From: JADJDM01 sp044352985
Lineage (GTDB): Bacteria > Bacteroidota > Bacteroidia > B-17B0 > Aurantibacillaceae
Direction: 5' to 3'
DNA: 38,017 bases
Assembly (NCBI GenBank): GCA_044352985.1
Contig: JBILCU010000021.1
Coordinates: 1-38,017, forward strand
Made by a program: the position numbers and the translations under genes. The first letter of the stretch is position 1. Each line of letters opens with the position of its first letter. A model generated the notes under the pieces. It was given only the letters and a program-made list of their open reading frames with translations. It did not search any database and had not been told where the DNA came from. Shown one piece after another: positions 8,681 through 17,550 of this stretch.

Positions 8681-9742
8681 TTAAGAACCACCTTTTGATG
8701 AAAATTCTCTGCCCTGTTTGAAAATACCATCTCTTAAATTTGTCCATTTTAAAGATATCTCCAATCCACCACTTCCTTTTGATGCATCTCTAAAAGGAGA
8801 AAAATTATAGTCATACGATAACCCAAAAAGAAATCCTTTCATTTCAAACATAATACATGGTATTACCGCATCCTTACTTCTAAAATTTAAACCAATATCA
8901 ATTGCTGTTTCATGCACTAAACCGGTAATTTTAGTTTGATCATTAAATCGTAATCGTAACATTGCACCAATATTTAATTGCCTGAATTTGCCCTGCATCA
9001 TATAATAATTGTTACTTAAAACAGACATTTTTGTTCCTTTTATATCATACTGTCCGGAAAAAGTAGCAACATATTTTTGATTGATTTTTTGATCTAATGC
9101 TCCGCCATATAATAATTTAGGTTTATTTAAATGATAACCTGCAAACCCAACAAAAAAACGATACGAATCATTATGATCGAAAGCTACTTTAGTTTTGTCA
9201 TATTCATAAATTACTCCGGCAGAAATATCGTTATAGGTAAAGTTTCTAAAAGCAATACTCTCATTACTTGATAATTCCGTTGAAAAATCTTTACCATTGT
9301 ATTGATTGCCAAAAGTTAGACTATTAAAATCTGCAGAATTTTGTCCGAATCCACCTCCGGCAGCAACGGCTAGGTGACTCAGTTTACCAACCTTTACAAT
9401 TCCATTTACAAATAAATCACCTTTAAATTGTTTCCAGTTTGCTGCTCCGGCAACATCCTGAAACAACATACCACCGATTCCTAAATAAGCGTTTTTTTGT
9501 TTTTTTAATCCTACTTCAGCATCAAATGAAGCAGCCATAGTTTTAAAAGGGCTAGCGGCAGACGTCCACTGAGAACGATAATTGATGATTGCGCGCTGAT
9601 AACCGTCAAATAAACCAGTATACGCGGGATTAATTGCTAATGGAGAATTAGATAATTGAGAAAAGTGTACGTCCTGTGCAAAAGTTAATACACAGATCAT
9701 CACTAGCAAAAAGGTAAAGTATATTTTCTTCATGAACATCAT
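8681..9742 (-). CDS. PorP/SprF family type IX secretion outer-membrane protein (second copy)
   Basis: A 353-residue protein with signal peptide MKKIYFTFLLVMICVLTFAQ and the family opening DVHFSQLSNSPLAINPAYTG, followed by RAIINYRSQWTSAASPFKT and an outer-membrane barrel pattern. It is somewhat longer than the copy at 1328 and only distantly similar, so this is not a recent duplication. Its start overlaps the stop of the CotH-like cargo gene (ATGA, 9739-9742), implying translational coupling. It probably exports or anchors that cargo. Three ATGs occur in the first four codons. Confidence 0.92.
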   Translation of the reverse strand: MMFMKKIYFTFLLVMICVLTFAQDVHFSQLSNSPLAINPAYTGLFDGYQRAIINYRSQWTSAASPFKTMAASFDAEVGLKKQKNAYLGIGGMLFQDVAGAANWKQFKGDLFVNGIVKVGKLSHLAVAAGGGFGQNSADFNSLTFGNQYNGKDFSTELSSNESIAFRNFTYNDISAGVIYEYDKTKVAFDHNDSYRFFVGFAGYHLNKPKLLYGGALDQKINQKYVATFSGQYDIKGTKMSVLSNNYYMMQGKFRQLNIGAMLRLRFNDQTKITGLVHETAIDIGLNFRSKDAVIPCIMFEMKGFLFGLSYDYNFSPFRDASKGSGGLEISLKWTNLRDGIFKQGREFSSKGGS

Positions 9743-12426
9743 CTTATTAGTGTTACACTACCACTTTTTTGAATAATTTTTCCTTCAATATTAACTTTAT
9801 AAATGTATGCGTATACCCCAATAGGCACATCTACTCCATTATAAGTTCCGTCCCAACCCTTGCTTTTATCTGTTGTACTAAATAATTTTTCACCCCATCT
9901 GTTATAAATCTCCAATTTAAAATCAGATGCTTTTAGCGTTCCGTAAACATTTAACACATCATTATTACCATCTCCATTAGGAGAGAACCCTGAAGGAACT
10001 GCAGGTTCACCGGTTAACAAATGAGCTTCTTTTAATTTAAATACTGCTTTTAAGCAGGAGATGTTTTGAAAAAACCAAGAAATGCTATCCGTTTTAAGCT
10101 GATTTGCAGATAACGAAAAATCTTTAGGTTCCCAATGATCAAAATAATAATTCTCACCTGGTCGTGCAACAGCATAAAAATTAACATTACCGAAATAATT
10201 TACCGTGTTTTCATCATAAAATGGCACTTCGTTTAACTCCAATGCTCCAGATCCCTCTGGCTCAACCTCAACACAAAAACGATAGGGACCAGTAACATTG
10301 TAACAGTTTTTTAAATCATCAGTTAAATTATTACAACGTTGATTCACCCAATATTTCATTGTATCAACGCATAAATTCCAGATGGTATCATTAGCTCCCC
10401 AACGATAACAATGTTGAATCATTTGGTTTTTTAAGGAGTTTTGAAAAGTGGTAATATATTGAGATAAAGACTGACATCTAAAACTAGTAGTTTGTAAATA
10501 GGAATATCTGTTAACGTATTTTGATTTAAATTGTTGGTTAGCTAACAACGATTTAAATATTGTTAAATGAGCTAAACTGGAATCACTAGAAGTACCGTAC
10601 ACAAATTCGTGCTGACAAAATGTTAAGTCAGGATTAATATTGGGAAATGTACTAGGATTTTTATTTAAACCTAATACATCATCCATATCATTTAAATGAT
10701 AACGCCATTTCACTTTTATGCCGGATGTATCTACAACCCTAAACCATGCAGCTTTTGCAGGAAACTCTCCATTAGCAAGAAAATTAGTATATAAAACCAA
10801 ATCGATTAAACTGGATACATCCAATAGTGAATCCACTTTATTATAAAGTGTATCATTAGACATATCATTAGTTGTTGCAAGTTGATACAAATATCCCCAA
10901 TCATTTTGAGCTTGGTTGACATTGTATCCCTGAAGCGCACCATCTTTTACAAGTAATTGAACATTTTCTTTTTTGGCATTGTAATAATGGCTAATGTACT
11001 CTTCATCCAAACGTTCTCTTATTTCATAAACACCCCAGTATTTACCATTTAAAAAAAGCACACATGGTTGATACCTTGATGCATCAACGTTTAATTCATT
11101 TTTTAACGCATACGTATGCGCAACTGCATCTCTAATGTGAGAAGGGAAAGAAGTTGGCGTAAATTGTAAAGGAAATTTATCAGAACCCGCTGCTCTTAAC
11201 GTTAAGTATTTTTGATTTTCTCGGGCGCTAGTTGGAAAAGCTTCATCATTAAATAAAGTAATGGTATTGGTATAATTATAACCAAATTCATCTTCTGCAA
11301 AAAAATTGATTCCTCCTAGCGAATTAGGAAGAGCATCATCAGAAGACGTAGCAGCAGCTGCACCAACAGATTTTAATTTCAGATTCTTACTTTTATCAAA
11401 GTACTCTAAACTAAGCATGTACTTATTGGGAACACCAGCTGAAGCGCCAGGAAACGAACCAACGCTTAATGTATCGTAAGTTAATGAGATAACAGACATA
11501 TTAAAATCTGTATTTATAGGTAAACCATTACTGGTAAATACTTTAGTATTGTTTATAATATACGTTTTAGTTTCCACAAAACTTGGCAGGTATGAATTGG
11601 GCAAACCACTAATATCACTTGTATCTAGAAATGCTCGAATTACTGTGGTTGAATCAATAGGAATTGGAAAAGGAAAAGCAAGATCAAATAATCTCTTTTT
11701 TGTTGTTCCTGAGGCACTCGGATCTGCCCCGTCAAAAAAACCTGCTCCGGTATAGTAAATCTGAGGCTGCAAAAGTGTTAAAATTGCATTGGTAGCATAG
11801 CTTAAGTTAAGCTGTAACGGGCCTTGAAAAAAACCACCGTTTACATCGAATTTAGGTGTAGGTAAATAATCAATATATGCTTTTACACCAACATTTGTAG
11901 CTCCTGGAGTTGCAGTAGCGTTACCTGTTGTTCCCTTCGGGAAAACCCTCCAGGCTGTTGAACCGTTTGGTACTCTTCCCCAGGCATGATTATGCTGATG
12001 TTTTCTGATTGAAACTGAATCTACAATTGTTCCACTGTTATTGGCCACAATAATTAAATCAGGTTTTGTTTGATTTAATTCAAAATTTGTATGGTATTGT
12101 ATGTTTGCACCTTGAATAACTGTGTCTTTACCTGAGGCATAGATAACCAAAAAACCTTGTGGAGGAATAACGGTGCCAATTGGTAACTGCCACTTCCCTA
12201 CTTCATTAACATTATTAGACAAATAAAAGCCTGAAATATTTCGAGAAAATGTTGATGGATTATACAATTCGAACCAATCCGGTGTATTGCCAAAAGCATC
12301 AACAAAAGCACCTGTTCCGCTTACATTTGCACACGAATACTCATTAATTTTCACTTGCGAAAAAGCGCAAGTACTCGCAAGAAAAATTAATAGGCATGCA
12401 ACTATTTTGTTTAATCTTATCAACAT
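9739..12426 (-). CDS. Secreted CotH-kinase-like protein with lamin-tail domain and type B T9SS sorting domain
   Basis: An 895-residue cell-surface protein. A signal peptide (about 1-23) is followed by a lamin-tail domain (about 25-155; VKINEYSCANVSG, DWFELYNPS). A chitobiase/FN3-like linker region follows. A CotH-like kinase domain (about 370-690) shows FLNGKYWGVYEIRERLDEEY and YHLNDMDDVLGL, matching the family's ERxD-type and DxD-type motifs. The C-terminal type B sorting domain has VPSGFSPNGDGNNDVLNV, IYNRWGEKLF, GWDGTYNG and the ending SGSVTLIR. CotH proteins of Bacillus spore coats phosphorylate proteins outside the cytoplasm; whether this one is an active kinase is inferred. It is coupled by a 4-bp overlap to its PorP/SprF partner. 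Confidence 0.9.
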   Translation of the reverse strand: MLIRLNKIVACLLIFLASTCAFSQVKINEYSCANVSGTGAFVDAFGNTPDWFELYNPSTFSRNISGFYLSNNVNEVGKWQLPIGTVIPPQGFLVIYASGKDTVIQGANIQYHTNFELNQTKPDLIIVANNSGTIVDSVSIRKHQHNHAWGRVPNGSTAWRVFPKGTTGNATATPGATNVGVKAYIDYLPTPKFDVNGGFFQGPLQLNLSYATNAILTLLQPQIYYTGAGFFDGADPSASGTTKKRLFDLAFPFPIPIDSTTVIRAFLDTSDISGLPNSYLPSFVETKTYIINNTKVFTSNGLPINTDFNMSVISLTYDTLSVGSFPGASAGVPNKYMLSLEYFDKSKNLKLKSVGAAAATSSDDALPNSLGGINFFAEDEFGYNYTNTITLFNDEAFPTSARENQKYLTLRAAGSDKFPLQFTPTSFPSHIRDAVAHTYALKNELNVDASRYQPCVLFLNGKYWGVYEIRERLDEEYISHYYNAKKENVQLLVKDGALQGYNVNQAQNDWGYLYQLATTNDMSNDTLYNKVDSLLDVSSLIDLVLYTNFLANGEFPAKAAWFRVVDTSGIKVKWRYHLNDMDDVLGLNKNPSTFPNINPDLTFCQHEFVYGTSSDSSLAHLTIFKSLLANQQFKSKYVNRYSYLQTTSFRCQSLSQYITTFQNSLKNQMIQHCYRWGANDTIWNLCVDTMKYWVNQRCNNLTDDLKNCYNVTGPYRFCVEVEPEGSGALELNEVPFYDENTVNYFGNVNFYAVARPGENYYFDHWEPKDFSLSANQLKTDSISWFFQNISCLKAVFKLKEAHLLTGEPAVPSGFSPNGDGNNDVLNVYGTLKASDFKLEIYNRWGEKLFSTTDKSKGWDGTYNGVDVPIGVYAYIYKVNIEGKIIQKSGSVTLIR

Positions 12427-12443
12427 AATTTTTCAAAAGTTAA

Positions 12444-12451
12444 CAAAAATA
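12444..12451 (-). promoter_or_regulatory. Candidate -7 element for the CotH-like gene
   Basis: Reads TATTTTTG on the - strand, matching the Bacteroidota -7 consensus TAnnTTTG, 17 bp upstream of the ATG. No good -33 TTTG is seen at the expected distance, so the call is tentative. Confidence 0.4.
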
Positions 12452-12518
12452 CTCTTTTTTTAAAAGAAACCTAATTTATTGAAAAAAAGTAGATTGAACA
12501 CAAAAAAAACAACAAAAA

Positions 12519-12932
12519 TTAAATCAGTTTTACTTTATATTTCAAACTCATTTTTAACAATTGTTCTTCACTTACCTGATGTTTATTTTTTCCTTTATGG
12601 TAGTTTTCTACAGTTACCACAAAAATGGAATAATCATATGAAGATGCAATTTTAAAGTAAGGCTCCATTTCCCAATCCATTGTAAACGTATTATGAACGA
12701 TAATTTTTTCTGAACCTGCTTTTGCTAAATTTTCTGTTCTTTCCTCGCAACTTTTGTAGGCCAAATGATTTGCTTTATAATCAAACTGATAATCATCTGT
12801 TTCCGGATGAGTAAAATAATCATCTATCGATAAAATTGGGTATTTAGCTTTTTCAGATAACACTTTTGCCAATTCCGTTTTTCCACTACCTGGCAAACCT
12901 CTTAATAATAGTATTATTTTATTTCCTACCAC
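12519..12932 (-). CDS. Small P-loop kinase-like protein (polynucleotide-kinase/N4BP2-like ATPase)
   Basis: A 137-residue protein with a Walker A motif near its start, LLLRGLPGSGKTELAKVLSE, then SIDDYFTHPETDDYQFDY and IIVHNTFTMDWEMEPYFKIA. This pattern is found in small AAA/PNK-like kinases related to NEDD4-binding protein 2 and to phage polynucleotide kinases. The substrate is unknown. The start is GTG (MVGNKII) and shares one base with the stop of the dgkA-like gene (TAGTG), so the two are probably translated together. The functional link to DgkA is unclear. Confidence 0.7.
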   Translation of the reverse strand: MVGNKIILLLRGLPGSGKTELAKVLSEKAKYPILSIDDYFTHPETDDYQFDYKANHLAYKSCEERTENLAKAGSEKIIVHNTFTMDWEMEPYFKIASSYDYSIFVVTVENYHKGKNKHQVSEEQLLKMSLKYKVKLI

Positions 12933-13288
12933 TAAAATTTATCTAAAATTTTAGGCAAGAAGAGCACTAAACCAACTAGAAATGAAACAATAGATGAAAT
13001 TAAAACTGCAGCAGCAGAGATATCTTTAATTTTTTTAATCGCATCATGTTTTTCAGGGTGAATAAAATCACAAAGGTATTCGATGCTCGTATTGATGAGT
13101 TCCATTGAAATTACCAACCCAATAGAAATTAAAATAATTGAAAATTCTACACTGTTTAAATCAATATAAAAAGCCAAAGTAATTGCAGCTATTGCTGCCA
13201 AAAAGTGAAACTTAAAATTCCATTCGCTTTTAAAAGCGATTGAAATACCATTAAATGCTGCTTTGAAAGAATGAATACGATTTTTCAT
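12932..13288 (-). CDS. DgkA-family diacylglycerol/undecaprenol kinase
   Basis: A 118-residue inner-membrane protein with three predicted helices. The DgkA core is clear: SFKAAFNGISIAFKSEWNFK at the N-terminus, the catalytic MELINTSIEYLCDFIHPEKH, and IKKIKDISAAAVLISSIVS. The family phosphorylates diacylglycerol or, in many Gram-positives and relatives, undecaprenol, recycling lipid carriers. The substrate cannot be told from sequence. It lies 16 bp after the E1 gene would begin on the opposite side (the E1 stop is at 13305), reads in the opposite direction to that spacing, and is upstream of the GTG-started kinase with a one-base overlap. Confidence 0.88.
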   Translation of the reverse strand: MKNRIHSFKAAFNGISIAFKSEWNFKFHFLAAIAAITLAFYIDLNSVEFSIILISIGLVISMELINTSIEYLCDFIHPEKHDAIKKIKDISAAAVLISSIVSFLVGLVLFLPKILDKF

Positions 13289-13304
13289 TAATGGAATTAA
13301 AAAA

Positions 13305-15395
13305 TCAATACTCCATCAATTGCTGAATAGCTGTTTCCACTTTTTCAGCATTGGGCAACATGGTTTTTTCCAGAGTTGAATTTAATGGAATAGCGGGCAT
13401 ATTTTCTGCACCAAGAACTCTAACCGGTGCATCGAGTTTTTCAAAACAATGTTGCTGTATTAAAGATGCAATGGTATTTCCAAATCCTGATATTCGAGGT
13501 TCTTCGGTAACTACAAGCACTTTTCCATGCTTATTAGCTAAATCATAAATTGCACTTTCATCTAATGGCGCAAGCGATCGTAAATCTAAAATCTCAACCC
13601 GTCCTGCATATTTTTTAGCAGCTGATTTCGACCAATAAACACCCATACCATAAGTTATAATTCCTATTGATTTGCCTGATTTTATGGATTCTTCATTAGC
13701 TTCCTGAACTGTTCTTGCCTTACCAATTGGAATGATGTAATCTTCATCCGGCTCAATCGTTTTGGCATCTTCAGTGCCTTTGATTTTACTCCAGTACAAC
13801 CCTTTATGTTCAAGCATCAACACCGGATTTGGATCGTAATAAGCTGCTTTCATCAACCCTTTTAAATCGGCACCAGTTGAAGGATAACAAACTTTTATAC
13901 CTCTAATATTAGTAACAATACTTTCCACACTACTGCTGTGGTATGGTCCGCCACTTCCGTATGCTCCAATGGGAACGCGTAAGATGCAACTCACCGGCCA
14001 TTTACCATTTGATAAATAACAAGAGCGAGCTACTTCTGTAAATAACTGATTTAAACCCGGCCAAATGTAATCGGCAAACTGAACTTCTACTATTGGTTTT
14101 AATCCAACCGCACTCATACCCACTGTTGAGCCAATAATAAATGCTTCCTGAATTGGCGTATTAAAAACACGATGCGACCCAAACTGTTGAGCCAATGTAG
14201 CCGCTTCTCTGAAAACACCACCTAATCGAGCGCCAACATCTTGACCATACAATAGGCATTCATCATGTTTCTGCATCAATTCGCGTATTGCAAACAACGC
14301 GGAATCAACCATAACAGTTGCTTGTTTGCCACTTGGCTTTCTAATTCCTTTTTCTTCTGTAACTGGTGTTGGTGCAAAATCGTGTAGAAACAAATCTTCG
14401 GGACGAGGATCTTCTGCTACAAGAGCAAGTTCATAATCTTTTGCAACCAGCTCTTTTGCTTTTGTTTCTATTTGCTGAATATCCAAAGCATCAACTCCCG
14501 AAATAATTAATTGATTTCTTAATCGTGGTTGTGGATCTCGCTTGGCAGCTTCTTCCAAATCATTTCTGTACCATTCTTTTCTAACTCCTGAAGTATGATG
14601 ATTTAATAATGGAACTTTTGCATGAATTAAAAACGGGCGTCTCTCCTTTCGAATAATCGCCAACACTTCATTAATGGTTTGATACGATTTTACAAAATCT
14701 GTCCCATCAATGGTGCGCGTTTCCAAACCTTTAAAACCTTTTGCGTATTCTGTAGCGTCCTGTGCACGAATTTCCTCTGCATTAGCAGAGATATCCCACT
14801 CGTTATCTTGAACTAAATATAAAATTGGTAATTTCTTTAAAACTGCCATTTGAAAAGCTTCTGCCACTTCACCCTCTGTAATGCAGGCGTCACCTAGAGA
14901 ACAAACTGTAACCGGATTTTTACCATTGTAATCTTTTGCTTTTCCAATAATCTCTAAATATTGCATTCCCATTGCAACTCCAGTTGAAGGAATGGCCTGC
15001 ATGCCTGTTGCGCTGCTTTGATGAGGGATTTTGGGTAAGTCATCTCTATTTAAAGAGGGGTGACTGTAATAGGTTCTTCCTCCGGAAAAAGGATCATCGC
15101 GCTTTGCTAATAATTGAAGCATTAAATCGTAAGGACGTAATCCTATTGACAGCAAAATGCTATCGTCTCGGTAGTACGGACTAACAAAATCCTGGGGCAA
15201 CAATTGCATTCCTAAGGCAATTTGTATGGATTCGTGGCCTCTTGATGTAGCATGAACATATTTAGAAGTAATTTCCCTATTTGCTTCATACAATTCGCTC
15301 ATCGACTTTGCAGTTGACAAAAGGAAATACGCTCTTTTTAAAAGTTCATCATCTACAATCACTTTTTCGGCTTTTTTGGTTTTTAATTCAAGCAT
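13305..15395 (-). CDS. 2-oxoacid dehydrogenase E1, alpha and beta subunits fused
   Basis: A 696-residue thiamine-diphosphate enzyme. The alpha half (about 1-330) includes RGHESIQIALGMQLLPQDF, YYRDDSILLSIGL, the cofactor motif SLGDACITEGEVAEAF and QDNEWDIS. The beta half (about 355-696) includes YGQDVGARLGGVFREAATL, NTPIQEAFIIGSTVGMSAVG, QFADYIWPG and YGSGGPYHSSSVE. This resembles branched-chain 2-oxoacid or pyruvate dehydrogenase E1, and many Bacteroidota carry such a one-chain version. No E2 or E3 gene is nearby, so the partner is encoded elsewhere and the substrate is not assigned. The gene is transcribed divergently from the outer-membrane protein gene at 15463 and precedes dgkA on the same strand by 16 bp. 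Confidence 0.9.
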   Translation of the reverse strand: MLELKTKKAEKVIVDDELLKRAYFLLSTAKSMSELYEANREITSKYVHATSRGHESIQIALGMQLLPQDFVSPYYRDDSILLSIGLRPYDLMLQLLAKRDDPFSGGRTYYSHPSLNRDDLPKIPHQSSATGMQAIPSTGVAMGMQYLEIIGKAKDYNGKNPVTVCSLGDACITEGEVAEAFQMAVLKKLPILYLVQDNEWDISANAEEIRAQDATEYAKGFKGLETRTIDGTDFVKSYQTINEVLAIIRKERRPFLIHAKVPLLNHHTSGVRKEWYRNDLEEAAKRDPQPRLRNQLIISGVDALDIQQIETKAKELVAKDYELALVAEDPRPEDLFLHDFAPTPVTEEKGIRKPSGKQATVMVDSALFAIRELMQKHDECLLYGQDVGARLGGVFREAATLAQQFGSHRVFNTPIQEAFIIGSTVGMSAVGLKPIVEVQFADYIWPGLNQLFTEVARSCYLSNGKWPVSCILRVPIGAYGSGGPYHSSSVESIVTNIRGIKVCYPSTGADLKGLMKAAYYDPNPVLMLEHKGLYWSKIKGTEDAKTIEPDEDYIIPIGKARTVQEANEESIKSGKSIGIITYGMGVYWSKSAAKKYAGRVEILDLRSLAPLDESAIYDLANKHGKVLVVTEEPRISGFGNTIASLIQQHCFEKLDAPVRVLGAENMPAIPLNSTLEKTMLPNAEKVETAIQQLMEY

Positions 15396-15420
15396 TATTT
15401 AAATCATTTAACCTATTACA

Positions 15421-15428
15421 CAAACCTA
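15421..15428 (-). promoter_or_regulatory. Candidate -7 element for the E1 gene
   Basis: TAGGTTTG on the - strand fits TAnnTTTG and lies 25 bp upstream of the E1 ATG. A TTTG on the same strand (15443-15446) is present, but at a shorter spacing (14 bp) than the usual 19-21, so only the -7 part is convincing. Confidence 0.4.
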
Positions 15429-15451
15429 AAAAATTTAATTGACAAAAGCAG

Positions 15452-15459
15452 TATATTTG
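15452..15459 (+). promoter_or_regulatory. Candidate -7 element immediately before the ATG at 15463
   Basis: TATATTTG matches TAnnTTTG and ends only three bases before the ATG. If it is used, transcription would start at or just around the start codon, giving a leaderless mRNA. No clear -33 partner is seen. Confidence 0.4.
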
Positions 15460-15462
15460 CCC

Positions 15463-16215
15463 ATGCTTTTGAAAAAAATAACGACCATCACGTTCATTTT
15501 TTTAATTTCTTTAAATAGCTTTTCACAGAGCATTAAAGATTCATGCGTGGCTATACCATTAGTAGGTTTGCATTTTTCTGGTCAACTTGCATTTGGCGAT
15601 TTATCCAATCGATTTGGTAATTCAGGAAGCGCCGGAATTCCATTTATTTACAAAACATCAAAAAATTGGCTGATAGGCATTGAGGGAAATTATTTTTTTG
15701 GTAAAAAAATTAATGAAGAAAATCATTTATCCAACTTAAAGAACAGTGAAGGAGAAATTACCGCTAATGATGGAGCCCCGGGAAGACTAAGAGTTAATGA
15801 GCGTGGCATGAATTTTTACATCAGCTTTGGTAAAGTTCTGCCTTTTTTAAATTCCAATAAAAATTGTGGGCCAATAGTTTGGGCAGGTGCAGGCTACATG
15901 CAACACAAAATAAACATATACGATTTAGGAAAAAACATCCCTCAACTATCAGGAGATTTAAAGAAAGGCTACGACAGATTAACTGGAGGATTAGCTATAA
16001 CCGGATTTGCTGGCTATTTATACTTAAGCGAAAACAAACTTGCTAATTTTTATGCCGGATTTGAATATAATCAAGGATTTACAAATGGATTGAGAGGTTA
16101 TCAATATGATAAAATGAATAGTGATAACTTAAAAAGAAACGATATTCAGATTGGTTTTAGAGCAGGATGGATCTTACCTCTCTATAAAAGATTAAAAGAG
16201 TTTTACGTTAATTAA
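15463..16215 (+). CDS. Outer-membrane beta-barrel protein of unknown function
   Basis: A 250-residue protein starting MLLKKITTITFIFLISLNSF, a clear signal peptide, followed by short amphipathic strands (GLHFSGQLAFGDLSNRFGNS, WLIGIEGNYFFGKKI, NFYAGFEYNQGF) and ending DIQIGFRAGWILPLYKR plus a short tail. The pattern is that of an outer-membrane barrel of the type common in Bacteroidota. An upstream TTG would add eight residues, but those codons overlap the -7-like element and spoil the signal peptide, so the ATG at 15463 is preferred. It lies 7 bp before the MBL hydrolase gene, so the two form an operon. No specific function is recognised. Confidence 0.8.
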   Translation: MLLKKITTITFIFLISLNSFSQSIKDSCVAIPLVGLHFSGQLAFGDLSNRFGNSGSAGIPFIYKTSKNWLIGIEGNYFFGKKINEENHLSNLKNSEGEITANDGAPGRLRVNERGMNFYISFGKVLPFLNSNKNCGPIVWAGAGYMQHKINIYDLGKNIPQLSGDLKKGYDRLTGGLAITGFAGYLYLSENKLANFYAGFEYNQGFTNGLRGYQYDKMNSDNLKRNDIQIGFRAGWILPLYKRLKEFYVN

Positions 16216-16222
16216 ATTAAGC

Positions 16223-16858
16223 ATGAACATCAAACAATTTACTTTCGGTCCTTTTCAGGAGAATACTTTTATATTATTTGATGAAACAAAAGAATGTGTG
16301 ATTGTAGATCCTGGATGTACATCATCTAGCGAACAACAAGAATTAAAAAACTTTATAGAAAGCGAAAAGCTAATCGTGAAAAATTTACTTAATACACATT
16401 GCCATGTAGATCACATTGCTGGAAATAAATTTGTTTTCGACACATTTGGTCATAAACCACTTATTCATAAAGATGATTTAATTATCCTGAATAATCAGGA
16501 AACCATTTGTAAAATGTATGGTTTACCTTGTGAGGTTTCTCCGCAACCGGAAGGATTTATCTCTGAAAACGACACCATTCGATTTGGAAATTGCGAATTA
16601 AAAATTATTCACGCGCCAGGGCATGCGCCAGGGCACGTTGTATTTTATCATGTACAAAGCAAATCATTGATTAACGGAGACGTGTTGTTTAAACGCAGTA
16701 TTGGAAGAACAGATTTAATGCTGGGCAATCATGAACAACTGCTACAAAGCATCAGAACTAAATTATTTGTGTTACCAGATGAAACAATTGTTTATTGTGG
16801 TCATGGACCTGAAACAACAATTGGAGAGGAAAAACGAATGAATCCCTTTTTAAATTAA
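16223..16858 (+). CDS. MBL-fold metallo-hydrolase (glyoxalase II-like)
   Basis: A 211-residue metallo-beta-lactamase-fold enzyme. The zinc motif HxHxDH is seen as THCHVDHIAG (His59, His61, Asp63, His64). Later ligands are in HAPGHAPGHVVFYH and GDVLFKRSIGRTDL, with YCGHGPETTIGEEK near the end. These match the hydroxyacylglutathione hydrolase-like group that cleaves thioesters of small acids, although many members have other or unknown substrates. The C-terminal substrate-binding domain of true glyoxalase II is short here. It is in an operon with the barrel protein upstream. Confidence 0.87.
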   Translation: MNIKQFTFGPFQENTFILFDETKECVIVDPGCTSSSEQQELKNFIESEKLIVKNLLNTHCHVDHIAGNKFVFDTFGHKPLIHKDDLIILNNQETICKMYGLPCEVSPQPEGFISENDTIRFGNCELKIIHAPGHAPGHVVFYHVQSKSLINGDVLFKRSIGRTDLMLGNHEQLLQSIRTKLFVLPDETIVYCGHGPETTIGEEKRMNPFLN

Positions 16859-16874
16859 TAGATGCTGAATAGCA

Positions 16875-17543
16875 TTAATTAAACCGAACAACAATACCTG
16901 CTTGTGTTACAGCACCTTTTTCTAATCCAATTTCAATATTCATTCCGGCATATTGATTAAAATAATGACGATATCCTAATGTTGGCGCAAAGTAAAAGCC
17001 ACCTGGTAAAGAAAGATCGTAGTTTAAATTAGGGAATACTTTATTTACATCTGTACTACTAAAATCAATCCCTAATTTATTTTTAGTTAAGCCTAATGCA
17101 ACACCTAAAAACAAATCATTTTTATCGTTTTTAAAAGGAATATGAAAATTAGGTCGAATTCCAAATGATGCACTTGTTACTTTAAATTTATATGTATCTA
17201 TTTGATCTGAACCTATTAGTTGTCCTGCTTTAATTATGTTGTAAAAATCAGAAACCTTAAAACTCATATTCCAATATGCGCAACTTATACCTAAACCAAA
17301 ATACTTGGAAATTCCATATTCAGCTTTAAACATTACTGGATTTAAACCTTTAAAATCTTTAATTTCCAGCTTACCACTAAATTGTTTTTTAAATAATTCT
17401 GTTTCAGTAGAAACTTTAACAATCCCCTTGTATAGATGAGGAATTCCAGCATTTGCATTAACAACAATTGTTTTTTTAGTAAATGCCTGTGCAAAATAAT
17501 TAGAAATAGAAAAAACAAAAACAAGAAGTAATAAATGCCTCAT
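16875..17543 (-). CDS. Outer-membrane beta-barrel protein of unknown function
   Basis: A 222-residue protein beginning MRHLLLLVFVFSISNYFAQA, a signal peptide, then barrel-like strands such as YGISKYFGLGISCAYWNMSF and FGIRPNFHIPF. It ends in a classic barrel strand, GAVTQAGIVVRFN. An upstream start would add 21 lysine-rich residues, would overlap the aminotransferase gene and would hide the signal peptide, so 17543 is chosen. It is 7 bp downstream of the aminotransferase gene. No name can be given. Confidence 0.8.
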   Translation of the reverse strand: MRHLLLLVFVFSISNYFAQAFTKKTIVVNANAGIPHLYKGIVKVSTETELFKKQFSGKLEIKDFKGLNPVMFKAEYGISKYFGLGISCAYWNMSFKVSDFYNIIKAGQLIGSDQIDTYKFKVTSASFGIRPNFHIPFKNDKNDLFLGVALGLTKNKLGIDFSSTDVNKVFPNLNYDLSLPGGFYFAPTLGYRHYFNQYAGMNIEIGLEKGAVTQAGIVVRFN

Positions 17544-17550
17544 GTTATAA

